From an uncultured Clostridia bacterium (GTDB taxonomy: Bacteria > Bacillota > Clostridia > Christensenellales > CAG-138), in assembly GCA_947168855.1 (NCBI GenBank), contig CAMVNO010000002.1, positions 294,752 to 358,751 of the forward strand: a DNA stretch of 64,000 bases, in the 5' to 3' direction. The notes below the pieces were generated by a model, which saw only the letters and a program-made list of their open reading frames with translations, was not told the origin of the DNA and ran no database searches. The stretch's first letter is position 1. Each line of letters starts with the position of its first letter. The position numbers were made by a program, and so were the translations under genes. Positions 48,020 through 56,803 of the stretch are shown here, one piece after another.

Positions 48020-49183
48020 TTATTCTTTCGCCCTTTTGACCCACTCTGTCCAGCGCGGGTCGGCTTTGATTTCGGCGGCCACGGCGGTGCAGTCCGGAAT
48101 CGACCAGAACGGCCAGTCCTCCGGAAGCTGCTCCGCAATCCTGACTTCGCGCCCCTCGCCGAAATCGGTTCTGACAAACGAGACCAAAGCGGCGGTGAAC
48201 CGGTGTTCCGGCTTTGCAAACACGCGTTCGAGCGCCCTTGCGTGCAGCAGCGCGGAATCGAGCGATTGAAACGCTTCGTCGTGATAACCGCGTTCCCACT
48301 GCAACCGAGAAAGATAGAGGTACAGCTTGATTAGTTCATCGTGGTACACGCCGTAATTGCCGTCTTCGCAAAGAAGCTGAAAGAGACCGATCGCGCCTTG
48401 GATCTTTTCGATCGGCAGATCGCTTTCATAGTTCTTCCGATTTGCCATCAGCCCATAGACGAGATAATCGGCAAACAGCCGTGCAGCCTCCAAAAGAAAC
48501 GCGCCGGTATACTTCGCGTTCTCCTTGCCGTCGGTCGCTGCGGCAAGCAGCAGTTCGCGGCATTCCCGCATACGCGGCGCCCGCTCCGCGCATGCGATCG
48601 CCTTGTTCGTTTCGCCGAGGTTCCGGTACAGAGGGATCAGGATCGAGACTGCCTGCATCACGACGGACTGATCGGCAGAGGACGCCAGAAGGCTTTCGCC
48701 GATCTTGACCGCTTCCGACCAGTACGGGTTTTCGCGATGCACCTCGATCCGGCGCTGTAAAAAGCCTTCGTTGTCGTAATCCGTCCATTCCTCGAACCGA
48801 CGCCAGCCCGCTTCCGAAAGCGTGTCGGCAAGCGCGATGAGCAGGCGTTCGTTGCCCGGAAACTCCGCGAGTCCCTCTCGCAAACCCGCAAGGCACGGTT
48901 CGATCCATTCGTCGTCCGCGCGCCCCCTGATCCCGTAGCCGTCGACCGTCTTGAGAATCGCGTCGATCCGCTGCTCACGGTCGTTCCGGTAGCCGAACAG
49001 CTCGTCGATCGTCACGCCGAAGCAGTTCGCAAGGGACGGTACAAGCTCCATGTCGGGATAGCAGATTCCCTTTTCCCAGCGCGAGATCGCCTGCGCGGTC
49101 ACGCCGAGTTTCCCCGCAAGCGCCTCCTGCGTTCTTCCGTCGCGCAGACGGAGCTCCTTGATTCTTTCACCCAATCGGATCAT
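48020..49183 (-). CDS. XRE family regulator with TPR-like C-terminal region
   Basis: A 387-residue regulator. Residues ~5-60 form a classic Cro/CI helix-turn-helix (ERIKELRLRDGRTQEALAGKLGVTAQAISRWEKG, then LVPSLANCFGVTIDELFGY). From ~85 to the end, helical repeats of about 35-40 residues (for example AVKIGESLLASSADQSVVMQAVSILIPLYRNLGETNKAIACAERAP) suggest TPR-like peptide or ligand sensing. Two direct repeats TTGATAAT lie in its own promoter region, suggesting autoregulation. Targets unknown. Confidence 0.88.
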   Translation of the reverse strand: MIRLGERIKELRLRDGRTQEALAGKLGVTAQAISRWEKGICYPDMELVPSLANCFGVTIDELFGYRNDREQRIDAILKTVDGYGIRGRADDEWIEPCLAGLREGLAEFPGNERLLIALADTLSEAGWRRFEEWTDYDNEGFLQRRIEVHRENPYWSEAVKIGESLLASSADQSVVMQAVSILIPLYRNLGETNKAIACAERAPRMRECRELLLAAATDGKENAKYTGAFLLEAARLFADYLVYGLMANRKNYESDLPIEKIQGAIGLFQLLCEDGNYGVYHDELIKLYLYLSRLQWERGYHDEAFQSLDSALLHARALERVFAKPEHRFTAALVSFVRTDFGEGREVRIAEQLPEDWPFWSIPDCTAVAAEIKADPRWTEWVKRAKE

Positions 49184-49252
49184 ATGCGTTCTCCTGTTTC
49201 TGTGGTTTCACCGGTGTTGCCTTTATCATACACAACCCGTCCCGCAAATTCA

Positions 49253-49279
49253 ATTATCAATTTGTTGTTTTATTATCAA
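49253..49279 (-). promoter_or_regulatory. Direct repeats in the XRE promoter, candidate operator
   Basis: Minus strand TTGATAAT occurs twice (49279-49272 and 49260-49253), 19 bases start to start, about two helical turns. The copies also provide weak -35/-10 elements. A single dimer-pair operator is plausible; not proven. Confidence 0.5.
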
Positions 49280-49302
49280 CATACTGTTGAGACGGTTTGC
49301 AA

Positions 49303-49330
49303 ATCAAAAAGCGGGCTGTTTGCCCGCTTT
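49303..49330 (-). terminator. Terminator of the anchored phosphoesterase gene
   Basis: Minus strand stem AAAGCGGGC / GCCCGCTTT with five-base loop and TTTTGATT. Confidence 0.88.
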
Positions 49331-49332
49331 GC

Positions 49333-50472
49333 TCACCACGCGCTGTACAGCGTGAACGTGTCCTTCTCCGTGTCGCGGTAATAGTTATAATCGTTGAGAT
49401 ACGGGGAATAGGTGGTGATTGCGACGTTGCGCGTCTGGGGATTGAACATCAGGACGCGGGCGTAGCCGAGCCCGTGTTTGGTGTCGTCCTGGAAATTGTA
49501 CATGATCGCGTTGACGATGTGCCCGTCGCCGTACGTCTTTGCCCAGCGCGCGGAGCCGTCGTTGTGTCCGCACAGCACGAGCCGCACGGAGGGGGAGACG
49601 CGGAGGATCGCCTTTTCGACGCGTCTGCCGTTGGTGGTGAGCGAGCCGTCGTCGTTCAGGAAGCTGTGCACCAGCAGCACGGCGGGCAGATCCCCGTACG
49701 CCTTTAAGCGCGCGTTCAGCCAGTCGGCGTACGCGTCGTCGTTTTGCCAGCCGATCCCGCAGAGCAGGATCCCCTGTTCATGGAGCGGCAGCACCCAGCA
49801 ATGCCGGTCCTCGGTAAACTCCATTTCCTCCGGCGCGGTGCAGAAATCGTAGGACAGGTATGTTTCGTATTCGACCTTGTCCGCGCCGACGTCGTGGTTG
49901 CCCGCAATGCAGTAAAACGGCATGGATTCGCAAATGCGCGAGATCGCCGCTTCCGCGTTCGTCCAATGCCGCGTGTAGTTGCGGTTGTCGACGATATCGC
50001 CGGTGCACACGACCGCGGCGGCGTTGTATTCGGTTCGGATGCGCACCGCCCAGTCCGCCATGCTGAGGAAGATTTCCGGTCTTTTATAGGCGTAATACTG
50101 CGTGTCCGAAAACCAGATCAGCGAAAAAGGCGCCGCCGTTTCGGGCACGGCGGTCGGCGCGGGCGTGGTCAGAAGGATCGGCTCCTCTGTCGGCGGCAGC
50201 GTAGGCGCCATGGGCGAGGGCGTATACAGAAGTGGAATAAAGACCTCGGTGACCTCGTACACGGTCGGTACGGGCGTCGGAACAGGCGTGGGCGTTTCGG
50301 TCGGCAGCGGCGCGCTCGTGTGCTCCTCGACCGTCGCGGCGGCAACGGCGTCTTCCCCGAAAAATCGCTCCTGCGGGGATTTTGTGGATTCGCGGCGGTA
50401 GTAAAACATCAGCACGCATATGAGGGAAAGCAGTAAAAGCCACAGCGCCTGAAACATGCGGGTTTTGGACAT
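49333..50472 (-). CDS. Membrane-anchored calcineurin-like phosphoesterase
   Basis: A 379-residue exported enzyme. One transmembrane helix (~8-27) is followed by a Thr/Pro-rich spacer (TETPTPVPTPVPT). From ~120 come the metal motifs WFSDTQYY, VCTGDIVDNRN, CIAGNHDVG, LLVHSFLND and LCGHNDGSARW, the complete calcineurin-like set. It faces outside the cell. Substrate unknown; such proteins act as nucleotidases, phosphodiesterases or wall phosphatases. GGAGG lies seven bases before ATG 50472, which gives a proper anchor; longer N-terminal extensions are unlikely. Has its own terminator. Confidence 0.87.
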   Translation of the reverse strand: MSKTRMFQALWLLLLSLICVLMFYYRRESTKSPQERFFGEDAVAAATVEEHTSAPLPTETPTPVPTPVPTVYEVTEVFIPLLYTPSPMAPTLPPTEEPILLTTPAPTAVPETAAPFSLIWFSDTQYYAYKRPEIFLSMADWAVRIRTEYNAAAVVCTGDIVDNRNYTRHWTNAEAAISRICESMPFYCIAGNHDVGADKVEYETYLSYDFCTAPEEMEFTEDRHCWVLPLHEQGILLCGIGWQNDDAYADWLNARLKAYGDLPAVLLVHSFLNDDGSLTTNGRRVEKAILRVSPSVRLVLCGHNDGSARWAKTYGDGHIVNAIMYNFQDDTKHGLGYARVLMFNPQTRNVAITTYSPYLNDYNYYRDTEKDTFTLYSAW

Positions 50473-50622
50473 CGTATCGCCTCCGGATCGGTTTTTGGGG
50501 AGCATAGCACGCGAAACATGGCAGATGATGGTTTCGACAAACAAAGCGGCGGCGCAGTCGGATTCGTAGCGTCTCGCATGCATATGCGAACAAAGCTCCC
50601 TGTACGACGGCGGAAAAAGGGC

Positions 50623-50651
50623 TTTTCAAACGGCGCGATTTGTGGCATAAT
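50623..50651 (+). promoter_or_regulatory. Probable promoter of the DUF4003 gene
   Basis: TTTTCA (50623-50628), 17 bases, CATAAT (50646-50651); 31 bases before ATG 50683. Confidence 0.5.
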
Positions 50652-50682
50652 ATACAGAACAGAACAACCGGAGGAAAAAACC

Positions 50683-51654
50683 ATGCAGAGCGCTGCGATA
50701 CGCCGCACGGAACAGTTCATTGAAAACAAAAGACGGATCGAACGGATCTTCCGCATGTCCACGCCGCAGGTGCAATGCCTGTGCGCGCTGCTGCTGGGGA
50801 TCGACGACCGCGACGCAGACCTTGATTCGATCCGCCGCGGCAAGAAGATCCTGAAAAAGAACACCGGAATCTTCTCGGCGTTCCGGGGTCTCGGCATGGC
50901 GCCCGCGGCGATCAAGATCGGGGCGCATGAGGACGGCGCGCTTCGGCTGAATTTCGCCAAGGACAACCAGAGAAAGCTCAAGGCGGCGGGATTCGCGCCG
51001 ACCGATTACCTGTGCCCGGCGGCGTTTCTGATGGCAAAGGCGCACGATCGCGCGGACGCGGTCGCAAAGAGCGCGCGTGAACACTATCTGGAAATGCGGC
51101 ACGCGCACCGGGTCCTGACCGGCGGCGAGGATGTGATGTTTGCCGTGCTGTTCGCCATGTACGACACGGATCGGGACACGCTGTTTCCGCGCGCGGATAC
51201 GGCGATGGAGCTCCTTTCGGGGCGGTTCGGCCGCAACAATATGTCACAGATGGCGAGCTTTGCGATCGCATTCTCGGAGCAGCCCGCGGATGCGCTTGCG
51301 CTGAAAACCGAGCGGCTCTACGACGCGGTCCGTGAGGCGGGCGAGAAGAACCGTGAGATGCTCGATCTGCCGCTTTTGGCGTTCCTTGCGGGGATGGATA
51401 TGCCGGAGAAGGAAACGGCGGAGCTGATCGCGGAGCTCTCCGCATACCTCAGGGAGCAAAAGGGCTTTTCGCCGATGCGCATCGGGCGGAGCCAGAGACT
51501 GGTCTACGCCACGGCGCTTGCGGCGATCGACGCGCTGAGATCCGCGCCGCTCTCCGAAAGCGATTACGCCAGAAAGCGGGATCTTCTGCAGACGCTTCTG
51601 ATGTCGGGTATTCTGCTGTTCGTCGTTGTTTCAATGGCGGCTGCATCGCATTAA
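50683..51654 (+). CDS. DUF4003 family protein
   Basis: A 323-residue mostly helical protein. The region around residues 120-175 (HRVLTGGEDVMFAVLFAM, MELLSGRFGRNNMSQMASFAIAF) is the DUF4003 core, and a hydrophobic helix (MSGILLFVVVSMAA) closes the C-terminus. GGAGG eight bases before ATG 50683 fixes the start; upstream in-frame ATGs lack ribosome sites. Family function unknown. The next gene (aminopeptidase) begins 28 bases later, perhaps in the same transcript. Confidence 0.75.
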   Translation: MQSAAIRRTEQFIENKRRIERIFRMSTPQVQCLCALLLGIDDRDADLDSIRRGKKILKKNTGIFSAFRGLGMAPAAIKIGAHEDGALRLNFAKDNQRKLKAAGFAPTDYLCPAAFLMAKAHDRADAVAKSAREHYLEMRHAHRVLTGGEDVMFAVLFAMYDTDRDTLFPRADTAMELLSGRFGRNNMSQMASFAIAFSEQPADALALKTERLYDAVREAGEKNREMLDLPLLAFLAGMDMPEKETAELIAELSAYLREQKGFSPMRIGRSQRLVYATALAAIDALRSAPLSESDYARKRDLLQTLLMSGILLFVVVSMAAASH

Positions 51655-51682
51655 TACGCTATAGAAAGAAAGGAAAACGAGG

Positions 51683-52912
51683 ATGGAAAACAAGCTCAAA
51701 GAATACGCAAAGCTTTTGGTCGAGGTCGGCGTCAATATTCAGAAGGGTCAGACGCTGCTGCTGTTCGCGCCGGTGGATCAGGCGCCGTTTGCGAGAATGT
51801 GCGCGGACGTCGCGTATGAGAACGGCTGCCGCGAGGTCGTGATGATGTGGAACGACGACCACATGACCCGCGCCAAGTATCTGTATGCCGACAGCGCGGT
51901 GTTCGACGAGTTCCCGCAGTTCCGCGCGGACCTCTTTACGCACTATTCCAGGGAGGGCGCGGCGTTTCTGCATCTGATCTCCGACGATCCGGAAAACCTC
52001 TTGGGCGTGGACAGCGACCGCATCCTGCGCTCGCACAAGGCGTCCGGCGAGAAGCTCAGGGAATACCGCCGCTATCAGGACCAGAACGTCTTCCCGTGGG
52101 GGATCGGCGCGCTTTCGAGTCCCAAGTGGGCAAAGAAGGTCTTTCCGGAGCTTTCCGAACAGGACGCCGTCAACGCGCTGTGGGATAAGATCTTCATGGC
52201 GTGCCGCGTCAAGGGCGACGGCACGGCGGTCGAGGCGTGGAGAAAGCATGCCGAAAACCTCAAGGAGCATGTGCGCATCCTGAACGAATACCGCTTTGAA
52301 AAGCTGCACTATGAGAACGCGCTCGGCACGGACCTGTGGGTCGAGCTTGCGGACAACCACGTCTGGGAAGCGGGCGGCGACCGCACCGCGTCCGGACAGG
52401 AATACATGCCGAACATTCCGACCGAGGAATGCTTCACCGCGAACAAAAAGACCGGCATCAACGGCGTAGTCTGCGCGTCGCTGCCGCTGTGCCGTGACGG
52501 CAACGTCATTGAGAACATCCGCTTCACCATGAAGGACGGACACATCATCAAGGCGGAGGCAACCAAGGGCGAGGACGTGCTGAAGGCGGCGATCAGCGTG
52601 GACGAAGGCGCGTCGTATTTCGGCGAGGTCGCGCTCGTGCCGTACGATTCCCCGATCAGCAACTCGAAGACGCTCTATTACGAGACGCTGTTCGACGAGA
52701 ACGCCGCCTGCCACTTTGCGTTCGGCAAGGCGTATGCTTCTAACGTCGCGGGCGGCGCAAACATGACCAAAGAAGAGCTGATCGCGGCGGGTCTGAACGA
52801 TTCGATCACGCATGTCGATTTCATGGTCGGCACCGCGGATCTTTCGGTCACGGGCTACACGCACGACGGCCGCGAGATCCCGGTCTTTGTCGACGGCAAT
52901 TTCGCGTTCTGA
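51683..52912 (+). CDS. ampS: M29 family aminopeptidase
   Basis: A 409-residue cytoplasmic metallopeptidase of family M29 (AmpS/AmpT/PepS). The N-terminal domain has KLLVEVGVNIQKGQTLLLFA and EVVMMWNDD. The catalytic half has NIPTEECFTANKK (Glu ligand), the YETLFDENAACHFAFGKAY segment (~330, with the His ligand) and HVDFMVGTADLSVTG (~375), which carries His and Asp ligands. Removes N-terminal residues from peptides. All metal ligands are present; length is standard. Confidence 0.93.
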   Translation: MENKLKEYAKLLVEVGVNIQKGQTLLLFAPVDQAPFARMCADVAYENGCREVVMMWNDDHMTRAKYLYADSAVFDEFPQFRADLFTHYSREGAAFLHLISDDPENLLGVDSDRILRSHKASGEKLREYRRYQDQNVFPWGIGALSSPKWAKKVFPELSEQDAVNALWDKIFMACRVKGDGTAVEAWRKHAENLKEHVRILNEYRFEKLHYENALGTDLWVELADNHVWEAGGDRTASGQEYMPNIPTEECFTANKKTGINGVVCASLPLCRDGNVIENIRFTMKDGHIIKAEATKGEDVLKAAISVDEGASYFGEVALVPYDSPISNSKTLYYETLFDENAACHFAFGKAYASNVAGGANMTKEELIAAGLNDSITHVDFMVGTADLSVTGYTHDGREIPVFVDGNFAF

Positions 52913-52932
52913 CGCATCCATACAACGGACTG

Positions 52933-52957
52933 AACCGCCTCATCGGGGCGGTTTTTT
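52933..52957 (+). terminator. Terminator of the aminopeptidase gene
   Basis: Stem AACCGCC / GGCGGTT with a loop of about six bases, then T-run. Confidence 0.88.
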
Positions 52958-52997
52958 GCATCTTGTCGCGCGAAAATGCATCTTGCCTTCCGAAGTA

Positions 52998-53026
52998 TTG
53001 CAAAGCGAAACGGCAGCGGTTACAAT
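52998..53026 (+). promoter_or_regulatory. Promoter of the alpha/beta hydrolase operon
   Basis: TTGCAA (52998-53003), 17 bases, TACAAT (53021-53026); 32 bases before ATG 53059. Likely also serves the LytTR and DUF3021 genes. Confidence 0.7.
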
Positions 53027-53058
53027 GCAGTCGATTCAAAGAAAAGAAGGTGATATGT

Positions 53059-54423
53059 ATGCGTATGGGTTTGATTCTTTTGATTTTGATGGCTGCGCTT
53101 GAAATCGCGCTCGCCGTCATGACCTGCCGCAAAGCGACGGAAAAGAAGACGTGGCGGAAGAACCGCCTGTTCGTTCGCATCGCGGAGATCGTGATCGCGA
53201 TCGTCGCAATACTGCTCCCGTTCGGGCAGAAGTGGCGGTTGACCGGCGTTCTTATCACGCTTGCAGTGCTTGCGTGCATCGTTGCGCTCGTGATCCTTGT
53301 GAAACGCAAAAAGGAAGAGGGCGATGTCCGCAAAGGAAAGGCGATCCGCTCCTGCATCCTGAGCATCCTGCTGATCGGCTTTGCGCTCGTTCCGGCGTTC
53401 GTATTCACCGGCTACAACGGATTGCCGACGAGCGGCGCGTACGCGGTCGGGGAGACCTCCGCAATCCTCGTCGACGATACCAGGACCGATCCGTTTGAAA
53501 CCGACGGCTCGAGCCGCGAGGTGCCCGTGCACTTCTATTATCCCGAGACGGAGAACGGCACGGAGCGCTTCCCTTTGGTCGTCTTCTCCCACGGCGCGTT
53601 CGGCTACTACCAGAGCAATACCTCCACCTATATGGAGCTGGCCAGCAACGGCTACGTCGTCGCGGCGCTCGATCATCCGCACCACGCGTTCTTCACGGAG
53701 GACACGGACGGCAAGACGGTCATCGTCGACATGGATTTCATGAACACGGCGCTGACCCTGAACGAGCAGATGGGCGCGGAGAAGCTGTACGCGCTGTACA
53801 CCGAATGGATGGCGCTGCGCACCGCGGATATGGGCTTTGCTGTGGATGAAATCAAGGCGGCTGTGACCGCGGGCGGAACGGGCGCAAACTGGTTTGTGCC
53901 CGAAAAGAACGGCGACGCGATCCGGACCGTCCTCAGCATGACCGATATTGAAAAGATCGGGCTTATGGGGCACTCCATGGGCGGCGCGACCGCGGTGGCG
54001 CTCGGACGCGCGCGGGACGATATTGCCGCTGTCATCGACGTCGACGGCACGATGCTTTCGGAGTACACCGGCGTTGAAAACGGAGAATTGACCGTACGCG
54101 AGGAGCCGTATACCGTTCCGGTGCTTGCATTTGACAACTGGGACTCGTATAATGATACGGAAGAATACCTTGCGCAGGGCGGGCTCCATCCGAACGTCGA
54201 GCTGCTGAAAAACGCTTCCGAAGGGTTCCGGACCACGGTCCGCGGCTCGAAGCACATGGATTTCACCGATCTGCCGCTGCTCTCGCCCTTCTTGGGGAAC
54301 ATGCTCGGCAGCGGCGAGCGCGACACGAAGGAGACGATGACGACCGTCAACGCGCTTGTGCTGCAATTCTTCAACTGCTATCTGAAAGGGGAGGGCGTCT
54401 TTACGGTCAACGACACGTATTGA
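53059..54423 (+). CDS. Membrane alpha/beta hydrolase (PAF-acetylhydrolase-like)
   Basis: A 454-residue protein. Four hydrophobic helices lie in residues ~1-115. An alpha/beta-hydrolase follows, with oxyanion strand PLVVFSHGAFGYYQ (~172) and nucleophile Ser in IGLMGHSMGGATAVAL (~303). An acid in DVDGTM and a His in GSKHMDF near 400 complete a plausible triad. The layout resembles platelet-activating-factor acetylhydrolase/dienelactone hydrolase relatives. Substrate unknown. The ATG 53059 has GAAGGTGAT upstream. LytTR starts 13 bases after the stop. Confidence 0.85.
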   Translation: MRMGLILLILMAALEIALAVMTCRKATEKKTWRKNRLFVRIAEIVIAIVAILLPFGQKWRLTGVLITLAVLACIVALVILVKRKKEEGDVRKGKAIRSCILSILLIGFALVPAFVFTGYNGLPTSGAYAVGETSAILVDDTRTDPFETDGSSREVPVHFYYPETENGTERFPLVVFSHGAFGYYQSNTSTYMELASNGYVVAALDHPHHAFFTEDTDGKTVIVDMDFMNTALTLNEQMGAEKLYALYTEWMALRTADMGFAVDEIKAAVTAGGTGANWFVPEKNGDAIRTVLSMTDIEKIGLMGHSMGGATAVALGRARDDIAAVIDVDGTMLSEYTGVENGELTVREEPYTVPVLAFDNWDSYNDTEEYLAQGGLHPNVELLKNASEGFRTTVRGSKHMDFTDLPLLSPFLGNMLGSGERDTKETMTTVNALVLQFFNCYLKGEGVFTVNDTY

Positions 54424-54436
54424 CCCCGAAACGCAC

Positions 54437-54877
54437 ATGAACGTACGCATCGAACAGGTCGGAAAAGCGCAGGAGGAGCTTGTATTGATCCGCTGCCGCG
54501 CGGTCACGGACGAGGTGCGGGAGATCGCGGTCTTCGTAAAATCCCGCGCCGGCTCTCTCACGGGAACGTCGGACGAAAGACAGTACGAGATCCCCGTGAC
54601 GGACGTCTGCTATATCGAATCGGTCGACGGAAAGACCTTCCTCTATACGCGCGACCGGGTCTATGAGACCGCGTATCGCATCTATGAGCTGGAGGAGCTT
54701 CTGAAGCCGAAGCATTTTCTCAGGATCGCAAAGCCGATGCTCGTCAACCTGATGAAGATACAGTCGATCCAGCCCGCCTTCAACGGGCGGTTCACGGCGG
54801 TGCTCAGCTCCGGCGAAAAGATCATCATTTCGAGAAACTATGTAAAGGCGCTGAAGGCCGCGCTGAAGGGAGAATAG
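54437..54877 (+). CDS. LytTR-domain DNA-binding regulator
   Basis: A 146-residue protein without a receiver domain. Residues ~45-140 are LytTR: YEIPVTDVCYIESVDGKTFLYT, ELLKPKHFLRIAKPMLVNL, and IIISRNYVKALKAAL. It is paired with DUF3021 three bases downstream, the standard LytTR-DUF3021 module where the membrane protein holds or modulates the regulator. No clear Shine-Dalgarno; translation probably couples to the hydrolase gene. Targets unknown, but it likely autoregulates. Confidence 0.9.
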   Translation: MNVRIEQVGKAQEELVLIRCRAVTDEVREIAVFVKSRAGSLTGTSDERQYEIPVTDVCYIESVDGKTFLYTRDRVYETAYRIYELEELLKPKHFLRIAKPMLVNLMKIQSIQPAFNGRFTAVLSSGEKIIISRNYVKALKAALKGE

Positions 54878-54880
54878 ACG

Positions 54881-55318
54881 ATGGATTTCAAACGGTTTCT
54901 TGTCAATAAGCTGATCCTGTTCTTTATGCTTTCCACGCTGATCACGGCGGCGGTCTCGCTGATCGGGCTGCTGTTCGACGGCGATACGCGCTTCGGCTAC
55001 AAGGAGATGCTGACCCCGATCGAGTACGCGGCGCTGTGCCTGCTGCCGACGCTCGTGACCTTTTCGAAGCGCGAGCTGTCGCCGAAGGCGCTGCTTGCGC
55101 GCAAAGCGCTCATGCTTGTGCTCATCGAGGGCGTGATCCTGTTCATTGCGTTCACAAGCGACGTGATCGACACGGGCCGCGTAGAGGTCGTCCTCACGAT
55201 CGTCGGAAGCGTGCTTGTCATATTCGTACTGGTGCATCTGTTCATGTGGTTCAAGGACGCCGCCGAAGCGAAAAAGCTGAACCGCGAGCTTGAAGCGTTT
55301 CAGAAACACCATGCGTAA
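54881..55318 (+). CDS. DUF3021 membrane protein, partner of LytTR
   Basis: A 145-residue protein with four transmembrane helices (~8-28, 43-62, 72-92, 105-128) and a charged cytoplasmic tail (AAEAKKLNRELEAFQKHHA). This is the DUF3021 topology. Such proteins form one unit with an adjacent LytTR regulator and are thought to inhibit it at the membrane until a signal arrives. Followed by an intrinsic terminator. Confidence 0.88.
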   Translation: MDFKRFLVNKLILFFMLSTLITAAVSLIGLLFDGDTRFGYKEMLTPIEYAALCLLPTLVTFSKRELSPKALLARKALMLVLIEGVILFIAFTSDVIDTGRVEVVLTIVGSVLVIFVLVHLFMWFKDAAEAKKLNRELEAFQKHHA

Positions 55319-55337
55319 CAGACTGATCGAATGGGAA

Positions 55338-55360
55338 GCCCCGCTTTTGCGGGGTTTTTT
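55338..55360 (+). terminator. Terminator of the hydrolase-LytTR-DUF3021 operon
   Basis: Stem GCCCCGC / GCGGGGT with TTTT loop and T-run. Confidence 0.92.
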
Positions 55361-55501
55361 CGTACAGGAAAACGTGCCGGAATTCCCGGAGAATGATACG
55401 CAAAAGCGCACACGATGCGGGAAGGGCTTTCTGTGATCGCATCCGAAAGGGTGTCTGCAACCAAACGGCGCGAAGCGCGGTATTCCGTACAAAGAAGCCC
55501 T

Positions 55502-55529
55502 TTGCAAGGCGGCGGAAGTGTGATATACT
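55502..55529 (+). promoter_or_regulatory. Promoter predicting a leaderless YARHG-protein mRNA
   Basis: TTGCAA (55502-55507), a 16-base spacer and TATACT (55524-55529). Only seven bases (55530-55536) separate it from ATG 55537, and no Shine-Dalgarno is seen. Confidence 0.6.
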
Positions 55530-55536
55530 GAACGAC

Positions 55537-56793
55537 ATGAAAACGAAGCTCGGGGAACGGAATCGGATCCTTTCGAAGCGCCTTGCGTGGATCCTGTCGG
55601 GGATCGTGCTGGGCGTGTCGCTGGCGGTCGCCGTCGTTTCCGCGGTGCGCGGGCACAGGACCGTTATCGACCTGGAGGACTACGTGAACGTCGGCACGGA
55701 CGCGGGCGGCAATCCCGCAGTGCTGCTGGACGTCGACGCGATCCTGAACGATCTGCGTCTTCCGAACCCGAACCGGCCGGGCGTGAACGCGTCCGATTAC
55801 CCGGAGGTCTATGCGCTCTGCACGGCAAAGATGCATCTGGTGCCGATTGACGCCGATCATATGCGGGTGACGATCGAGGCGGACACGGAGACGCTTGCGC
55901 GCTGCGGCATATTCTTCCGCTCGACGACGTGGGAACAGCAGGTCAGGGGCTTTGTGGCGGGCGCAACGCCGACGCCGGTGCCGGTGAATCCCGGGGAAGC
56001 GCGAACGCCGGATCCGACGACACGGGCGGAAGCGCCGGACGGGTACCTTGATTCGCTTCTGGATGCGAACGGAAACGGGCTGAATCTGCGCGCGGTCTGC
56101 GAAGCGGTGCAAAGTGAACGGGATTTGTTGTGTAAGGAACTGTTCGGAAACAATTATGACACAACTAAGACACAAGTCGCGTTTATAGTATATACAGACG
56201 GACGGCATCACAATCTGTACCGCGCAAGCTACACCGCGACCTACCGACCGGAAAACGGCTCGGAGCCGTATTCGATCTGGTTCACGGTTGACGTATACGA
56301 TCTCCATCGCACAGAGGGCAGGATCGGATACGGAAGCATCGACGTCTCCCTTTGCGAAAGCGAGGAGGAGAGCAAGCGCCTGCCGCGCGGCGGGGACGTC
56401 ACCAAGCTGTGGGGCGGCGGCGTGCATGTCAAGGGAAAGGACGGATTTGACCTCAACGGGTTCATCCGGTTTCCGGACCGGCCGACCAGTTATCGCATGG
56501 CAAACGGCATCTACTGGTCCCCGACCTACGATTCTTTGGACGAGGACATGATCTGGAGCCTGACCGCGGTCGACGGGCACTCGCTTGCAAATCTTCTGCG
56601 CTATGCGCGAAAGGAGATCTACGCGCGTTACTATGTGCCGTTCGACCCGAAAACGGAACGGGAATTCGACGAGCATTACCGCGCGTACGGCTGGTTTGAA
56701 CCGCGTGTGCCGGACCTGATGGGGCGCATGACGGAAACGGAGCGGAGCAACATCCGGCTGCTTCGGGAGATACAATCTTTGATCGAGAAATAA
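55537..56793 (+). CDS. Membrane-anchored YARHG-domain protein, copy 1
   Basis: A 418-residue protein. Helix ~16-36 anchors it; the rest is outside. Residues ~45-130 show a VDLEDYVNVGTD-like module shared with copy 2, then a TPTPVPVNPGEA spacer. The C-terminal ~65 residues are a YARHG domain (LLRYARKEIYARYYVPF, EFDEHYRAYGWFEPRVP), typical of extracytoplasmic proteins of Firmicutes. Longer upstream frames lack support; ATG 55537 is chosen. The promoter lies seven bases ahead, so translation probably starts leaderless. Function unknown; lies with the zinc-ribbon protein and YARHG copy 2. Confidence 0.75.
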   Translation: MKTKLGERNRILSKRLAWILSGIVLGVSLAVAVVSAVRGHRTVIDLEDYVNVGTDAGGNPAVLLDVDAILNDLRLPNPNRPGVNASDYPEVYALCTAKMHLVPIDADHMRVTIEADTETLARCGIFFRSTTWEQQVRGFVAGATPTPVPVNPGEARTPDPTTRAEAPDGYLDSLLDANGNGLNLRAVCEAVQSERDLLCKELFGNNYDTTKTQVAFIVYTDGRHHNLYRASYTATYRPENGSEPYSIWFTVDVYDLHRTEGRIGYGSIDVSLCESEEESKRLPRGGDVTKLWGGGVHVKGKDGFDLNGFIRFPDRPTSYRMANGIYWSPTYDSLDEDMIWSLTAVDGHSLANLLRYARKEIYARYYVPFDPKTEREFDEHYRAYGWFEPRVPDLMGRMTETERSNIRLLREIQSLIEK

Positions 56794-56803
56794 GGAGAAT
56801 CGT

